In this document: in pieces, positions 51,206 to 61,014 of the stretch | How the letters are laid out: every line of letters begins with the position of its first letter | Numbering within the stretch: position 1 is the stretch's first letter | Source of the DNA: Candidatus Brachybacter algidus | GTDB lineage: Bacteria; Bacteroidota; Bacteroidia; Chitinophagales; Saprospiraceae | Reading direction: 5' to 3' | Assembly (NCBI GenBank): GCA_016711705.1 | Contig: JADJSK010000001.1 | Coordinates: forward strand, 186,001 to 250,000 | Length of the DNA stretch: 64,000 bases | Program-made: the position numbers and the translations under genes | The notes under the pieces: generated by a model | What the model was told of the DNA's origin: nothing | Seen by the model: only the letters and a program-made list of their open reading frames with translations | Databases searched by the model: none

Positions 51206-52585
51206 CTATTTTACGATTTCTTTAAATTTAGCTATAATATCGTTTGCCAATTTTTCTGCAGCTTCCATTGTATTGGATTCACTGTAAACTCTGATGATCG
51301 GTTCCGTATTGGACTGTCTTAGTTGTACCCACCCACTCTCGAAATCAATCTTTAAACCATCCTCAGTATTAACTTCTTCGTTTTCATATATTTCGATCAA
51401 ACGATCTATAGCTGAGCGAACATTCCATGATTTTTCAAGATCGATCTTATTTTTCGATATGGAATATTGGGGTAGAGCGTTCTTCAGGTCCAAAATGGTA
51501 ATGTTCTCCTTAGCCATATAAGTCAGCATCAATGCGACTCCAACTAAGGCATCTCTGCCATAATGTAATTCCGGATAAATGATGCCACCATTGCCTTCTC
51601 CACCTATGACGGCATTGACTTCTTTCATTTTGGTCACAACATTGACTTCACCAACTGCTGCTGCGAAATAATTTTGACCTGCACTTACTGTGACATCACG
51701 AAGGCCACGTGTGGAGGATAGATTGGAAACAGTCGCACCAGGAGTATTTTTCAATATATATTGTGCTATAGCTACCAAGGTATTTTCCTCTCCAAGTAAA
51801 GTTCCATCACTGCAAATGAAGCTAAGTCTATCGACATCCGGATCTACAGCGATTCCCAAATCCGCCTTCTCAGCAATGACTTTTTCGCAGAGCTCAGTTA
51901 GGTGCTGTAATAATGGTTCCGGATTATGAGCAAATAATCCTGTCATCTCCTCATTTATCAAAATGACATCGCATCCCAGCTGTTCAAGAAGTGGTTTGAT
52001 TGAAATAGTGCCTGTTGAATTTATACAATCTACAACCACTTTGTATTTTCGGGAAGCGACAAGATGAGCATCAACCAATGGAAGATTAAAAATATGCTCA
52101 ATGTGTTTTTGAATCAGTCCATCCACTTGTGCTAAACTTCCAAGTTGATCTACTTCATTGAAATTATAAGATCTATCATTGGCAGTTTTGATTAGTTGTT
52201 GACCTTCTTCCGCTGAAATGAACTCTCCTTTATCATTAAGAAATTTCAATGCATTCCATTGCCCCGGATTATGACTTGCGGTGACTATAATGCCGGCACT
52301 GGCTTTTAGATCGGTCACCGCCATTTCAATGGTAGGAGTGGTTGAAAGTCCAGCATTGTAAACATGAAAACCTTGAGCGATAAGCGTTTGTGCACAAAGC
52401 TCTGCGACCATAGAGCCCGATACTCTTGCATCACGTCCTATCACTACAGATGGATTACGGTGTTTAGTCTTGATCAATTGACCAAAGGCAGCAGCCATTT
52501 CAACAATATCGATTGGTGTTAGATTTTCACCGGGAATGCCACCAATGGTGCCCCTCATGCCGGAGATAGATTTTATTAAGGTCAA
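51206..52585 (-). CDS. glmM: Phosphoglucosamine mutase-type phosphohexomutase
   Basis: A 459-residue alpha-D-phosphohexomutase. GMRGTIGG and VIGRDARVSG lie at the start; the phosphoserine site is IVTASHNPGQWNALKF (Ser about 103); metal loop DPDVDRLSF (about 240); sugar-binding EGNGGIIYP; C-terminal RQSNTEPIIRVY. In Bacteroidota this type is usually GlmM, which makes glucosamine-1-phosphate for the cell wall, though a phosphomannomutase cannot be excluded. It follows the ferritin gene by 32 bp. Confidence 0.85.
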   Translation of the reverse strand: MTLIKSISGMRGTIGGIPGENLTPIDIVEMAAAFGQLIKTKHRNPSVVIGRDARVSGSMVAELCAQTLIAQGFHVYNAGLSTTPTIEMAVTDLKASAGIIVTASHNPGQWNALKFLNDKGEFISAEEGQQLIKTANDRSYNFNEVDQLGSLAQVDGLIQKHIEHIFNLPLVDAHLVASRKYKVVVDCINSTGTISIKPLLEQLGCDVILINEEMTGLFAHNPEPLLQHLTELCEKVIAEKADLGIAVDPDVDRLSFICSDGTLLGEENTLVAIAQYILKNTPGATVSNLSSTRGLRDVTVSAGQNYFAAAVGEVNVVTKMKEVNAVIGGEGNGGIIYPELHYGRDALVGVALMLTYMAKENITILDLKNALPQYSISKNKIDLEKSWNVRSAIDRLIEIYENEEVNTEDGLKIDFESGWVQLRQSNTEPIIRVYSESNTMEAAEKLANDIIAKFKEIVK

Positions 52586-52617
52586 GCTTTTGGTTTTAAT
52601 TCAGAATTAATCTACGG

Positions 52618-53130
52618 CTATTGAACTCCCGTATTTTGCAGGGCATTTATCGCTTCCAATTCTTTATCTATGTAATAAAGTGATTGTGGTCCATCTCCTA
52701 TGAGCTTTATCTTGTCCAAAATATCCCGCATAAGTGACTCTTCTTCCCTTTGTTCAATAACATACCACTGAAGAAAATTAAAGGTCGCAAAATCATCTTC
52801 TTTATTACATAGTTCAACGAGCTGATGGATTGATTTAGTTACTTTCTTCTCATGTATATATACATCATTCATCAAAGTTACTATTGATTCGAAATCCACA
52901 GGAGGCTGCTTGATCTGTGGAACAGTGGGGCAGGTGTCTACATCAAGCATGTAGTCAACCAGTTTAAGCATATGGACATTTTCCTCAGTTGATTGTCTTC
53001 TCATAAAGGATGCACAACCTTTCAACCCTTTGCTTTCGCACCATGCAGACATTGAAAGGTATAAAAATGAAGCATAAGCTTCCATTTCAATTTGTCCGTT
53101 CAGTGCTTCGACTAAATTTTTTGAGATCAT
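52618..53130 (-). CDS. ftnA: Ferritin
   Basis: A 170-residue non-haem ferritin started at the ATG at 53130 (MISKNLVEALNGQIEMEAYA); the longer frame begins with TTG at 53151. Ferroxidase residues are visible: Glu in NGQIEMEAYASF, EENVHMLKL (ExxH), and Glu in FNFLQWYVIEQREEE. It stores iron as ferrihydrite. A TACCTTTG element lies just upstream, and the thiol peroxidase gene bcp is next; both serve in oxidative and iron stress. Confidence 0.92.
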   Translation of the reverse strand: MISKNLVEALNGQIEMEAYASFLYLSMSAWCESKGLKGCASFMRRQSTEENVHMLKLVDYMLDVDTCPTVPQIKQPPVDFESIVTLMNDVYIHEKKVTKSIHQLVELCNKEDDFATFNFLQWYVIEQREEESLMRDILDKIKLIGDGPQSLYYIDKELEAINALQNTGVQ

Positions 53131-53148
53131 TTTTTTATTTTTGTTGCT

Positions 53149-53156
53149 CAAAGGTA
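53149..53156 (-). promoter_or_regulatory. -7-type promoter element of the ferritin gene
   Basis: The complement of CAAAGGTA is TACCTTTG, a TAnnTTTG match 18 bp before the ferritin ATG at 53130. Its position supports the shorter start and a short leader. Confidence 0.45.
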
Positions 53157-53208
53157 TCGTTTATTAATCATCCTTTTAGCCATGTAATTACTATAGAACT
53201 ATTTTAAA

Positions 53209-53667
53209 CTAAAGTTTTAGGATTTGAGAAGCATGATCTTTTGATTTTACTTTAGTAATGACCTCTGCTATTTTCCCTTTTTCGTCCAAGATAAATGTTG
53301 TCCGTACTATACCCATATATTTCCTGCCAAATAATTGTTTTTCATCCCAAACTCCATAGGCTATTGCCATTTTGTGGTCGGGATCTGAAAGCAAAGTATA
53401 AGGTAGTTGATGCTTAGCTATAAACTTTTGATGACTTTTGGCGTCATCCGGACTTACTCCATAGACTTCATAGCCCTTGCTTTGAAATATGGTATGATTA
53501 TCCCTTAGGTTGCATGCTTCGATGGTACATGTAGGTGTCATATCAGCAGGGTAAAAGAAAATCACAGATTTTTTGCCTGCTAAGTCTGAAAGTTTGATTG
53601 TCTTACCATCCTGATCTTCCAGTTTAAAATCCGGAGCTTTATCTCCTTGCTTTAAAGTAAATGCCAT
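53209..53667 (-). CDS. bcp: Thioredoxin-dependent thiol peroxidase
   Basis: A 152-residue peroxiredoxin of the Bcp/PrxQ type. GDKAPDFKLEDQDGK starts the fold, and FFYPADMTPTCTIEACNLRD carries the PxxxTxxC site with peroxidatic Cys (about 45) and the resolving Cys 5 residues later, typical of atypical 2-Cys PrxQ. It reduces hydroperoxides using thioredoxin. It lies between the M23 peptidase and ferritin genes on the same strand, 13 bp and 78 bp away. Confidence 0.95.
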   Translation of the reverse strand: MAFTLKQGDKAPDFKLEDQDGKTIKLSDLAGKKSVIFFYPADMTPTCTIEACNLRDNHTIFQSKGYEVYGVSPDDAKSHQKFIAKHQLPYTLLSDPDHKMAIAYGVWDEKQLFGRKYMGIVRTTFILDEKGKIAEVITKVKSKDHASQILKL

Positions 53668-53680
53668 TTTATCTGTTGTT

Positions 53681-54412
53681 TTATCTGTTGAATTTCAGTT
53701 CGCGAGTATTCGTGTTTTTCAATGCATCAAATACTTCTAATTTAAAAGTATGTGAGCCTTTACTCAGTGAACTTGGAAACACATATGTGATCGTTTTTGT
53801 TTTAAGGTCGTACACCATTATTATCAGTTCATCATCAATGTATGCTTTATAATTTAGCATTTCAGTCTGTCCTGCAGGAGTAATGTTATCATCTATTTTG
53901 AATACAATCTTCGAAGTCTTAGTCATATTCGCATTGAATATGATTGGTATTGCAGTTGGTTTTATTGTGTCTATCGAAATATAAAAGCTTCCATAAGATC
54001 TGATGTTCCCTGTCATCCAATTTCCTTCCCAGCTGCCTCCCCAATTAGACTCCTGGTTTCTTTCATCGCAGGAAGCAATAAATGCTTTGGACTTTAAATG
54101 AGCAGGAACGCCATTCTCTCTAATCTTGACTTTATAATAATCAAATACTGGTACATTCGCTTCCCCAATATTGTATACATTAGAATAGATCTTAGATGAC
54201 CTGTCGGCATTGGAATTAAAATTTAACTCCTGATCTTTGAAAAATGTTCGTTCGGTAAATAGAACCTCTATACCAGTATCCCTTAATATACTAGGTTTGT
54301 CGAAAGGTAATTTATAATTATAATAAGGCAATTTAAATTTTGGATCACCAGATTTACGAAGCACAATAAACTTCATAACAGCTGTATTCATATTAAAATC
54401 CTTTGACCTCAA
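53681..54412 (-). CDS. M23 peptidase lipoprotein, C-terminal part (frameshifted)
   Basis: C-terminal 240 residues of the peptidase gene below, in another frame. Beta-rich, with an immunoglobulin-like part (MTKTSKIVFKIDDNITPAG, then LKLEV-like KLEVFDALKNTNTRELKF). Deleting one G near 54400 joins RVKFEVK to DFNMNTAVMKF, giving one ~580-residue protein. The ATG at 54412 is internal. Confidence 0.7.
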   Translation of the reverse strand: MRSKDFNMNTAVMKFIVLRKSGDPKFKLPYYNYKLPFDKPSILRDTGIEVLFTERTFFKDQELNFNSNADRSSKIYSNVYNIGEANVPVFDYYKVKIRENGVPAHLKSKAFIASCDERNQESNWGGSWEGNWMTGNIRSYGSFYISIDTIKPTAIPIIFNANMTKTSKIVFKIDDNITPAGQTEMLNYKAYIDDELIIMVYDLKTKTITYVFPSSLSKGSHTFKLEVFDALKNTNTRELKFNR

Positions 54413-55430
54413 ATTTTACTCTTTTGGGTTGGTCTATGAATAATTTGAGAACACCTCTATTTTGTTTATTTTTAATGATTCTTAGCTTATTGCCGGGAAC
54501 AGAATAGCATTTGTGTACATAATTTTTTTTATTTCGCTGTTCGGGGTAATCCAGGTGGGCATTGATCATCCTGGTCTGGTCGAAAGAGACGGAATCCATT
54601 CGGACGTGATATGCCAAGGTATCGTTGATCCACATTTTGATTTCATAAACTCCATTTTTATTCCAGTTTCCTATCTGCCCGTCTCTTGTATTTATACCCA
54701 ATCCAACAAGTGAGGAAAATGTCTTAATCGTGTCTCCAGTTGAAGGGACAAAGAACTCTCCCCTTTTTTTGGCCATAAGATTTTTAGCATTAAACTCATT
54801 GAACCCTTGGTCCAAATCATATATTCTTGCGTAACTTATTCCAGGGGCTTGATTATCACTGACTTTAATTCCGAATAATAATGGATTGACCGGCAACTCA
54901 CTTACGGTCTCCCGTATCTCGAAGTGAAGATGAGCACCTTTTGAAGATCCTGTATTCCCCATTTTTGCTATGATCTGCCCTTTTTTAACAGGCAACAATA
55001 ATGAGTCCGGGTATAACTGCACATCAAATCTTTGCTGGATTAATTGTTGTTTAAGAAGATAATCTGCAATGTTTTTGTCGAAGGACAGTAAATGTCCATA
55101 TACACTTGTGTAACCATTGGGATGAGCGATGTATAAAGAATATCCATAACCCTGTGGACTGGCACCAATCCTAGCAACATAACCATCTGCCACAGCAAAT
55201 ATATCGTCGCCCACGACTCCGGCTGCTGATTTGATGTCTATGCCGGTATGAAAATGATTAGGTCTTAATTCACAGAAAGTACCAGCGAGTTTAATATCAT
55301 GATTTACAGGACTTCTAAAATAATTAGTTGAAATAGTTGGCCTAGGCTTGTCAATTACAATAGGTTTCACCACTTCTGAACTACAGGAAAATAACAGGTG
55401 GAACATGAAAATTAATAAAAAAGGTAGCAT
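54393..55430 (-). CDS. M23 family peptidase lipoprotein, N-terminal part (frameshifted)
   Basis: N-terminal 345 codons of a cell-envelope peptidase: lipobox FSCSS (Cys about 16), then an M23 domain with HFHTGIDIKSAAGVVGDDIFA (zinc His and Asp), VYGHLLSFD, and SKGAHLHFEIRET (HLHFE). The C-terminal part is in the next frame. The gene starts 6 bp after meaB, so the two are co-transcribed, and bcp follows the full-length gene by 13 bp. Confidence 0.85.
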   Translation of the reverse strand: MLPFLLIFMFHLLFSCSSEVVKPIVIDKPRPTISTNYFRSPVNHDIKLAGTFCELRPNHFHTGIDIKSAAGVVGDDIFAVADGYVARIGASPQGYGYSLYIAHPNGYTSVYGHLLSFDKNIADYLLKQQLIQQRFDVQLYPDSLLLPVKKGQIIAKMGNTGSSKGAHLHFEIRETVSELPVNPLLFGIKVSDNQAPGISYARIYDLDQGFNEFNAKNLMAKKRGEFFVPSTGDTIKTFSSLVGLGINTRDGQIGNWNKNGVYEIKMWINDTLAYHVRMDSVSFDQTRMINAHLDYPEQRNKKNYVHKCYSVPGNKLRIIKNKQNRGVLKLFIDQPKRVKFEVKGF

Positions 55431-55436
55431 TCTTTG

Positions 55437-56435
55437 TTATTTTAATTGAAGCTTTATTTTTATTTCTTTTAAGGCTTCTTCTATTTCTAAAGGAATAAAA
55501 ACATTTGCTTCCAATGGTTTTTTTCTAAAATTACTAATTATACTTTGTACTGATTCTTCCCGACGGATCGCCTCAAATAATTGTTTTTGCAAGCCGAGTT
55601 CAAACCAGCTAGTATTTTGCTCATTTCTATTTCTTTCGAAATGCCCAGTTGATTTATATGCCTTTTCAACTTCAAATATTATAGATTCAAGCTCATCTAT
55701 ATGGTAATTTTCTATCGCAGAAATATTTATGATCCTTGGTTCAAAGTTTTTAGATGAATGTTTTAACACTTGAGCAGATTGTTTTATAAAACTAAAAGCA
55801 TTCTGAGAGCTGGTTTTTAGATTACCGTCATATTTTGTAACAGCAATAATATCAGCTAGTTCTATTATTCCTTTTTTTATTCCCTGGAGATCGTCTCCGC
55901 CTCCTGGATTTAATAAAAGCAAAAATAGGTCGCTCATACCTTTTACTTCAACTTCTGACTGTCCTACGCCTACAGTTTCAATAAAAATGATATTGAATCC
56001 GGCAGCTTCACACAAAAGAATGCTTTCTCTAGTACTTGAATTGACACCGCCTAGTTCCAGTCCGGTAGGAGAAGGTCTCACATATGCATTAATTTGTTGT
56101 GATAATTCACTCATTCTGGTTTTATCCCCTAGTATACTTCCATGGCTTTCTGTACTGGAAGGATCTACGGCTAACACTGCAACCTTGAATCCTTTTTGAA
56201 TTAGAGATATACCCAGAGCTTCGATCAAAGTACTTTTGCCTACACCAGGTGAGCCAGTAACTGCTATACGCAACGAAATACTTTTATTCGTTGAACATCT
56301 TTCCAATAATTTTATTGCTTTAGTTTTATATGCCTCATTTGATGATTCTGCCCAAGTGATAGCCCTGGCCAGAAAGACTTTATCTCCATCTTTTATTCTG
56401 GTGTAAATTTCGTCTAGAGCAGGATCAAATGACAT
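55437..56435 (-). CDS. meaB: Methylmalonyl-CoA mutase-associated GTPase MeaB
   Basis: A 332-residue G3E/SIMIBI GTPase of the ArgK/MeaB type. Walker A GSPGVGKSTLIEAL (about 61-74), VAVLAVDPSSTESHGSILGD (switch I), IIFIETVGVGQSEVEV (switch III/Walker B), and the base-specificity motif TKYD. It is a chaperone that loads and protects B12-dependent methylmalonyl-CoA mutase. The mutase genes are not in this window. It forms an operon with the M23 peptidase. Confidence 0.93.
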   Translation of the reverse strand: MSFDPALDEIYTRIKDGDKVFLARAITWAESSNEAYKTKAIKLLERCSTNKSISLRIAVTGSPGVGKSTLIEALGISLIQKGFKVAVLAVDPSSTESHGSILGDKTRMSELSQQINAYVRPSPTGLELGGVNSSTRESILLCEAAGFNIIFIETVGVGQSEVEVKGMSDLFLLLLNPGGGDDLQGIKKGIIELADIIAVTKYDGNLKTSSQNAFSFIKQSAQVLKHSSKNFEPRIINISAIENYHIDELESIIFEVEKAYKSTGHFERNRNEQNTSWFELGLQKQLFEAIRREESVQSIISNFRKKPLEANVFIPLEIEEALKEIKIKLQLK

Positions 56436-56516
56436 GAATATCTTTTAATGTAGAAGAAGACAAATATACAGACCTTCCTATTGAATATATAATTTACTCA
56501 CATATATATAAAAAAA

Positions 56517-56550
56517 ATAAGATGTATATATTTCAATATATACATCTTAT
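56517..56550 (-). terminator. Intrinsic terminator of the large T9SS type B protein gene
   Basis: ATAAGATGTATATATT (56517-56532) pairs with AATATATACATCTTAT (56535-56550); on the minus strand a run of T follows. It lies 20 bp after the stop of the gene at 56571. Confidence 0.85.
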
Positions 56551-56570
56551 TCAATTAAAAGCTATGGTTC

Positions 56571-59198
56571 TTATCTGTATAGTGTGACTTCTCCCCGACG
56601 GGATTCTATTACACCACCTTGAGCCAATTGATATTTAACCACAAATAAGTAAGTATCGCTTGGTGCATCTTTATTATTGAATTTTCCGTCCCAACCATTG
56701 TTGGTATTTCCTTCAGTAAATACTTTTTGACCCCAACGATTCACGATGGTCATCTCAAGTATCTGGACACCAAATGGAATAACTGCTTTGAATACATCGT
56801 TTTTAGAATCGCCATTTGGCGTAAAAGCATTAGGAACATCTATATAAGGTGCTATTCCTGCAAACCTTACAGCACCAAAACCGGTACAATAATTTCCACC
56901 TGGTCCAGAAATAAGACTTGCTTCAATTAGATCATCAGTCGTTTCAACAACTATATCATATGAAGATCCATGAGTGCCTAAATCCCGGCCATTAATTTTC
57001 CATTGATATGATGCACCGGGCAAAGGATTCTCTACAGAAGCTGTAATAGGATTTCCGATAGCTACATTATCTGCCGGTGACACTGTAATTCCGAAGGCAA
57101 TAGGCCCAGAGATATGAACAGCTATTCCACCAAATGCAGGGCATCCGTCAAGAATTCCTGAAATTAAAAAGTCTTGATCTAAAGCAGTCGTTAGAATAGT
57201 AGTAACGCATTCGACGCAACTTACTTTGTTGGTAGGCGACCAAGCTAAGTTTGTAGCCGGACTTAACACAGTTACTTCGACTGGTTCATTTGGACAGACA
57301 GTTGTGTCTGTTAATGAAAGTGCTATCACTGGTTGTTTTACAGTAATTTTAATGGAACCACCAGCTGGGCAGCCATCACTTTTTCCTGTGACAGTAAAAG
57401 TTTGTGTAACAGGGGTCGTAATAATGACAGATTTACAATCGGAACAATTTACTCCTTCTGCAGGTTTCCATTCAAGATTTACCATATCTGTAATGACAGT
57501 GACAGGCACTGGTTCATTCGCACAAACTATGGTATCCGTAAGGGTAAACGATACAATTGGAACTTTTACATTTATTTTGATTGAGTCCTCCATATAACAA
57601 GCGCCGTTGGTAGTCTTTCTTATATATAGAAAGGTATCTTGAGTTATCAATGTAAGGTTCAAAGCAGTAAATGGTTCGATCCCACCTAAAGGCTGTCCCC
57701 AGTCATAGGTTATATCCGGAAAATTGGTTTTGTCATAAGTAGGAGAGGAGAGCACTAAAGTCTCACCTTTACAATAGAAAGGTTTAGGCCAAAAAGTAGT
57801 AATTGGTAATTCTGGTAAACTATCAACCTTTACAGTAATTTTTTTAGTGAAAACACAATGTCCGATAGAAAATGTGCCGGTATATTCTGTTGTGACGGTT
57901 GGCTTCAAATAAAACGAAGTATCATTTACGAATCTGAATGTAGAATCCATAGGGGTCCACACGATCACACTTGTCTTAGGTGTGTAGCTGTATTTCACCA
58001 GTGTGCTGTCACCGAAGCAAATTTTTACTTGATCCGGTGTATCAAGATCAAAGCTTCCTTCAGCTACTTTTATTACAAAGCTGTATTCATTGGTGCATGA
58101 ACCATCAGTTGCAGTAATCGAAAGATTATATGAAATATCTTTATTGGCTATGATAAATGGATTGTTGAAATCTGTGAAATCAATTCCACTAAAAGGTGTA
58201 AATGTATAATTTTTGGCATTTGTGAGATCCCCAAAACTTATTTTTTCACCTTTACAGGCTAGCGTATCAGTAAATGGTTGAGTATAGTTTACTCCTGGAG
58301 CCACTTTCATAAAAATAGTATCTGATGCAGTACATCCTTCTATCGTATAACTCACGATAACTGTCGCATTTTGAGAAACTTTGACACTCTGGAAAGCTTT
58401 GTTCTGATCTGGAAATAAAGATGCCGGTCTCCAGCTATACGTGCCACCTTGTTGAGCTGTAATAGTATTAAAATCAACGACTTCAGGTCCACATATAGTA
58501 TCATCACTCGAAGTAAGAATTACACTTGGGTTAGTGATTCTAATATCTATGGTATCTCTGATTTGACATGTTCCAAGATTGACCAATAAATTGACCTTTC
58601 CTGAGTTGTTACTTGTGTAGTTAACAGTAGATGAAGTGGTATTGTCCAAACTTGCAGCAGGGCTCCAAAGATAACTAGCACCGCCTTCATCAGCGCTGAG
58701 GATAATTTCAGCACCCCGACAAACAGTAATATCTTGTCCGTTGTTTATTTTTGGAGTAAAAGAGTCATGAATTTCCGCTTGGGCACTAGATATAAACACT
58801 TGATTTAGCAAATCTATAACAGTCACATTTATATCCTCATCTAATTCTGACAAAATGTCCATAGTCACAATTATAGGAAATACTAATTGAGTCTGCCCAG
58901 GGGCAAATGTAATGGTATCAGTAAGGCCTGTGATGTTATAATCCACAAGAGGAGTAGCAGAGCCCAACAAGTTTACAAGATATTTTCTCTCTTCAGTAGG
59001 GTCAGCTTCAAGTGTAAAAGTCAGTGTACCATTTACTGCACCACAACTTTCTACAAAAAATTGTCCACCCTCGTTATAGGAAATACTCACATTAACTTCA
59101 GCGAGTTTAGGTTTTGTGGGATTTGAAGGAGGTGCAGCAAACATCATATTTAGCTGGGCCAAAAGTATCAAACTTATAAAAGTTATTTTTGGAAACAT
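56571..59198 (-). CDS. Large secreted protein with T9SS type B sorting domain
   Basis: An 875-residue exported protein. Signal peptide about 1-21; a Calx-beta-like region (NEGGQFFVESCGAVNGTLTF, about 40-150); then several PKD/Ig-like ~85-residue modules, two of which are clearly duplicated (TIVCANEPVPVTVI and TTVCPNEPVEVTVL, each followed by a VNCSDC/VSCVEC pair and GCPA). It ends with the gliding-motility-type (CHU_C, type B) domain: IDVPNAFTPNGDSKNDVF, NRWGQKVF, NGWDGKFN. Such proteins are surface adhesins. Function is inferred from architecture only. Confidence 0.85.
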   Translation of the reverse strand: MFPKITFISLILLAQLNMMFAAPPSNPTKPKLAEVNVSISYNEGGQFFVESCGAVNGTLTFTLEADPTEERKYLVNLLGSATPLVDYNITGLTDTITFAPGQTQLVFPIIVTMDILSELDEDINVTVIDLLNQVFISSAQAEIHDSFTPKINNGQDITVCRGAEIILSADEGGASYLWSPAASLDNTTSSTVNYTSNNSGKVNLLVNLGTCQIRDTIDIRITNPSVILTSSDDTICGPEVVDFNTITAQQGGTYSWRPASLFPDQNKAFQSVKVSQNATVIVSYTIEGCTASDTIFMKVAPGVNYTQPFTDTLACKGEKISFGDLTNAKNYTFTPFSGIDFTDFNNPFIIANKDISYNLSITATDGSCTNEYSFVIKVAEGSFDLDTPDQVKICFGDSTLVKYSYTPKTSVIVWTPMDSTFRFVNDTSFYLKPTVTTEYTGTFSIGHCVFTKKITVKVDSLPELPITTFWPKPFYCKGETLVLSSPTYDKTNFPDITYDWGQPLGGIEPFTALNLTLITQDTFLYIRKTTNGACYMEDSIKINVKVPIVSFTLTDTIVCANEPVPVTVITDMVNLEWKPAEGVNCSDCKSVIITTPVTQTFTVTGKSDGCPAGGSIKITVKQPVIALSLTDTTVCPNEPVEVTVLSPATNLAWSPTNKVSCVECVTTILTTALDQDFLISGILDGCPAFGGIAVHISGPIAFGITVSPADNVAIGNPITASVENPLPGASYQWKINGRDLGTHGSSYDIVVETTDDLIEASLISGPGGNYCTGFGAVRFAGIAPYIDVPNAFTPNGDSKNDVFKAVIPFGVQILEMTIVNRWGQKVFTEGNTNNGWDGKFNNKDAPSDTYLFVVKYQLAQGGVIESRRGEVTLYR

Positions 59199-59343
59199 AA
59201 ATTCAATTTATTAAACTGCTGTAAACATAATTAATTTCTGTAAAATTTGACATGTTTTTTAACGAGGCAAAGGAGGTTTTTAGACTATTTTAACAAAATA
59301 GCTCTACTTCAGAAAATGAATAATCCTTCAACTAAGTAAAATC

Positions 59344-59724
59344 TCATTTACACTTTAATCTCCAGGCAACGATCGTGTCAAGTTGAGCAGGAGTTTGGCT
59401 GGGATTAAATTTGTACTGTAAATAATTGATCAAATTGGTCAATTCAACATCACCTATGTTGGCTACAGGAGGCATTTCTGAAGTTTTATTGCCATTTTTG
59501 TCGAGTGTATATTTTCCATTTAATATAATACACGGTAGGTGGTTCACCAGGGAATTAACATATATAGATTTGTCTAGAGCAGGATACATCTGTGCTAGCC
59601 CTTCTGCATTTACTCCATGACAATTAGAGCATTTAGACAAATATATACGCTCACCCTGTTTGAAAGAATTACAAGAATTAAGGAGAAGAATAAGTCCGAT
59701 TACAAATATTATGAAGCTTTTCAT
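59344..59724 (-). CDS. Class I cytochrome c lipoprotein
   Basis: A 126-residue lipoprotein (lipobox LNSC, Cys18) with one c-type haem site KCSNCHG (CxxCH, about residues 31-36) and probable axial Met in TSEMPPVAN (about 83-90). It carries electrons in the periplasm. It overlaps the upstream SCO1 gene by one base (TAATG), so the two are coupled; together they may serve cytochrome oxidase assembly and electron supply. Confidence 0.88.
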   Translation of the reverse strand: MKSFIIFVIGLILLLNSCNSFKQGERIYLSKCSNCHGVNAEGLAQMYPALDKSIYVNSLVNHLPCIILNGKYTLDKNGNKTSEMPPVANIGDVELTNLINYLQYKFNPSQTPAQLDTIVAWRLKCK

Positions 59725-60329
59725 TAGCCGGCCTTGAGAAGGACTTTGATTTTATCAATAAATTTATCTACATCTGCCGGATCTGTTCCGTTGCAATAGG
59801 CTCTGATGTGTCTATCTTTATCTACCAAAATAATGTATCCACTATGGTCATATCCACCAGGAGCATCTGGGTCTTCTAATACAATACTCATATAGTTTTT
59901 AGAAATACTGAAGATATCTTCTTTTTTACCTGTCACAAAGTGCCATTTATCATGGTCTATGTTCAGCTTATCTGCATATTGCTTTAACCTAGGCACTGAA
60001 TCATGTCTGGTATCCACTGAATGAGAGAGATATGCGACTTCTGGGTTTTGTTCAAATTCTTTATAAATGCGAAGCATTTGGGCGGTGACCTTCGGGCAAA
60101 TTGTAGGACAGGAAGTAAAAAAGAAATCAGCTATGTAAATTTTTTCTTTAAATGTAGCTTCAGTTGTGGGCCTGTTGAGTTGGTCAGTAAAAGAAAAAGA
60201 GGGTATTTGTGGTTTTTGATTTTCTTCAGTTGGTATACCCAAGTATGGGAGCTCCTCTGTTTGGTTGCTTTTGCAAGAAAAAAGAGCATTAGTAATTACT
60301 AATAAAAAAAAGATAGAACGAATATGCAT
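59724..60329 (-). CDS. SCO1/SenC-family copper chaperone lipoprotein
   Basis: A 201-residue lipoprotein (FSCKSN lipobox, Cys19) with a thioredoxin-like fold: FFFTSCPTICPKVT carries the copper-binding CxxxC (about 74-78) and GGYDHSGYIILVDKD the copper-binding His (about 161). It helps build the CuA site of cytochrome c oxidase or controls thiol redox. It is followed by the cytochrome c gene and preceded by a lipoprotein gene. Confidence 0.92.
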   Translation of the reverse strand: MHIRSIFFLLVITNALFSCKSNQTEELPYLGIPTEENQKPQIPSFSFTDQLNRPTTEATFKEKIYIADFFFTSCPTICPKVTAQMLRIYKEFEQNPEVAYLSHSVDTRHDSVPRLKQYADKLNIDHDKWHFVTGKKEDIFSISKNYMSIVLEDPDAPGGYDHSGYIILVDKDRHIRAYCNGTDPADVDKFIDKIKVLLKAG

Positions 60330-60395
60330 CCTACAGATTTTGAATTGTTAAGCCAGCGTGTGCAATGAATCAAATTGAAGAAATTCGAAATCAAC

Positions 60396-60887
60396 TTATT
60401 TAACCGGTGTATTCGAGATTGTAAGTCTGGCAACTTTTATACTCTCATCCATGGTCATCTTGACGCCTTCTATTTTAGCTCTTTCTGCTTCAAGAAAACT
60501 ATTTTTAATAGATTCTAATTTGATAGTATCATAGTTTTCCTTAAAATTATTCATCCAGTCAGACATCATGTTATCAGCTCTGTTGAGCTCGGCAAGGGCA
60601 TGTCTGAATTGACTTCTAAATTCAGCTTTATCGTTTTGAGCATCGATGCTATCCATCCGCATTCGAATGTCTTGTTTTAAAGTTTCTATTTCATTCATTT
60701 GAGGCATTATCTCATCGTGGACCGCCATTATTTCATTAAATAGTGCAGGCTGAGTGCTGTCAATAGTGCTTACTTGACCAGTTTTAGATTGATCCTGACC
60801 ATCCATCCCAGATGATTTTGAATCTTTTTTGCAACTGATAATTGTAAAAATTCCAAAACAAAGGATTAATATTTTAAAGATGTTCAT
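60396..60887 (-). CDS. Coiled-coil lipoprotein
   Basis: A 163-residue lipoprotein (lipobox IISC, Cys19) with a polar linker and a helical, coiled-coil-like body (about 50-140) rich in Met, Glu and Lys. I do not recognise a domain; Bacteroidota often have such a protein beside SCO1-like genes. It lies 66 bp upstream of the SCO1-like gene, probably the same operon. Confidence 0.7.
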   Translation of the reverse strand: MNIFKILILCFGIFTIISCKKDSKSSGMDGQDQSKTGQVSTIDSTQPALFNEIMAVHDEIMPQMNEIETLKQDIRMRMDSIDAQNDKAEFRSQFRHALAELNRADNMMSDWMNNFKENYDTIKLESIKNSFLEAERAKIEGVKMTMDESIKVARLTISNTPVK

Positions 60888-61014
60888 TTATACAATTTTG
60901 CGTAAAAGTAATCAATTGGTTATTAATTTTATTCTTTCCATATTAGAAATTATAATAATAGATAAAAAATCAATTAAATCGCACAATTAGATATTCCATC
61001 AGAGATTTGCATGT

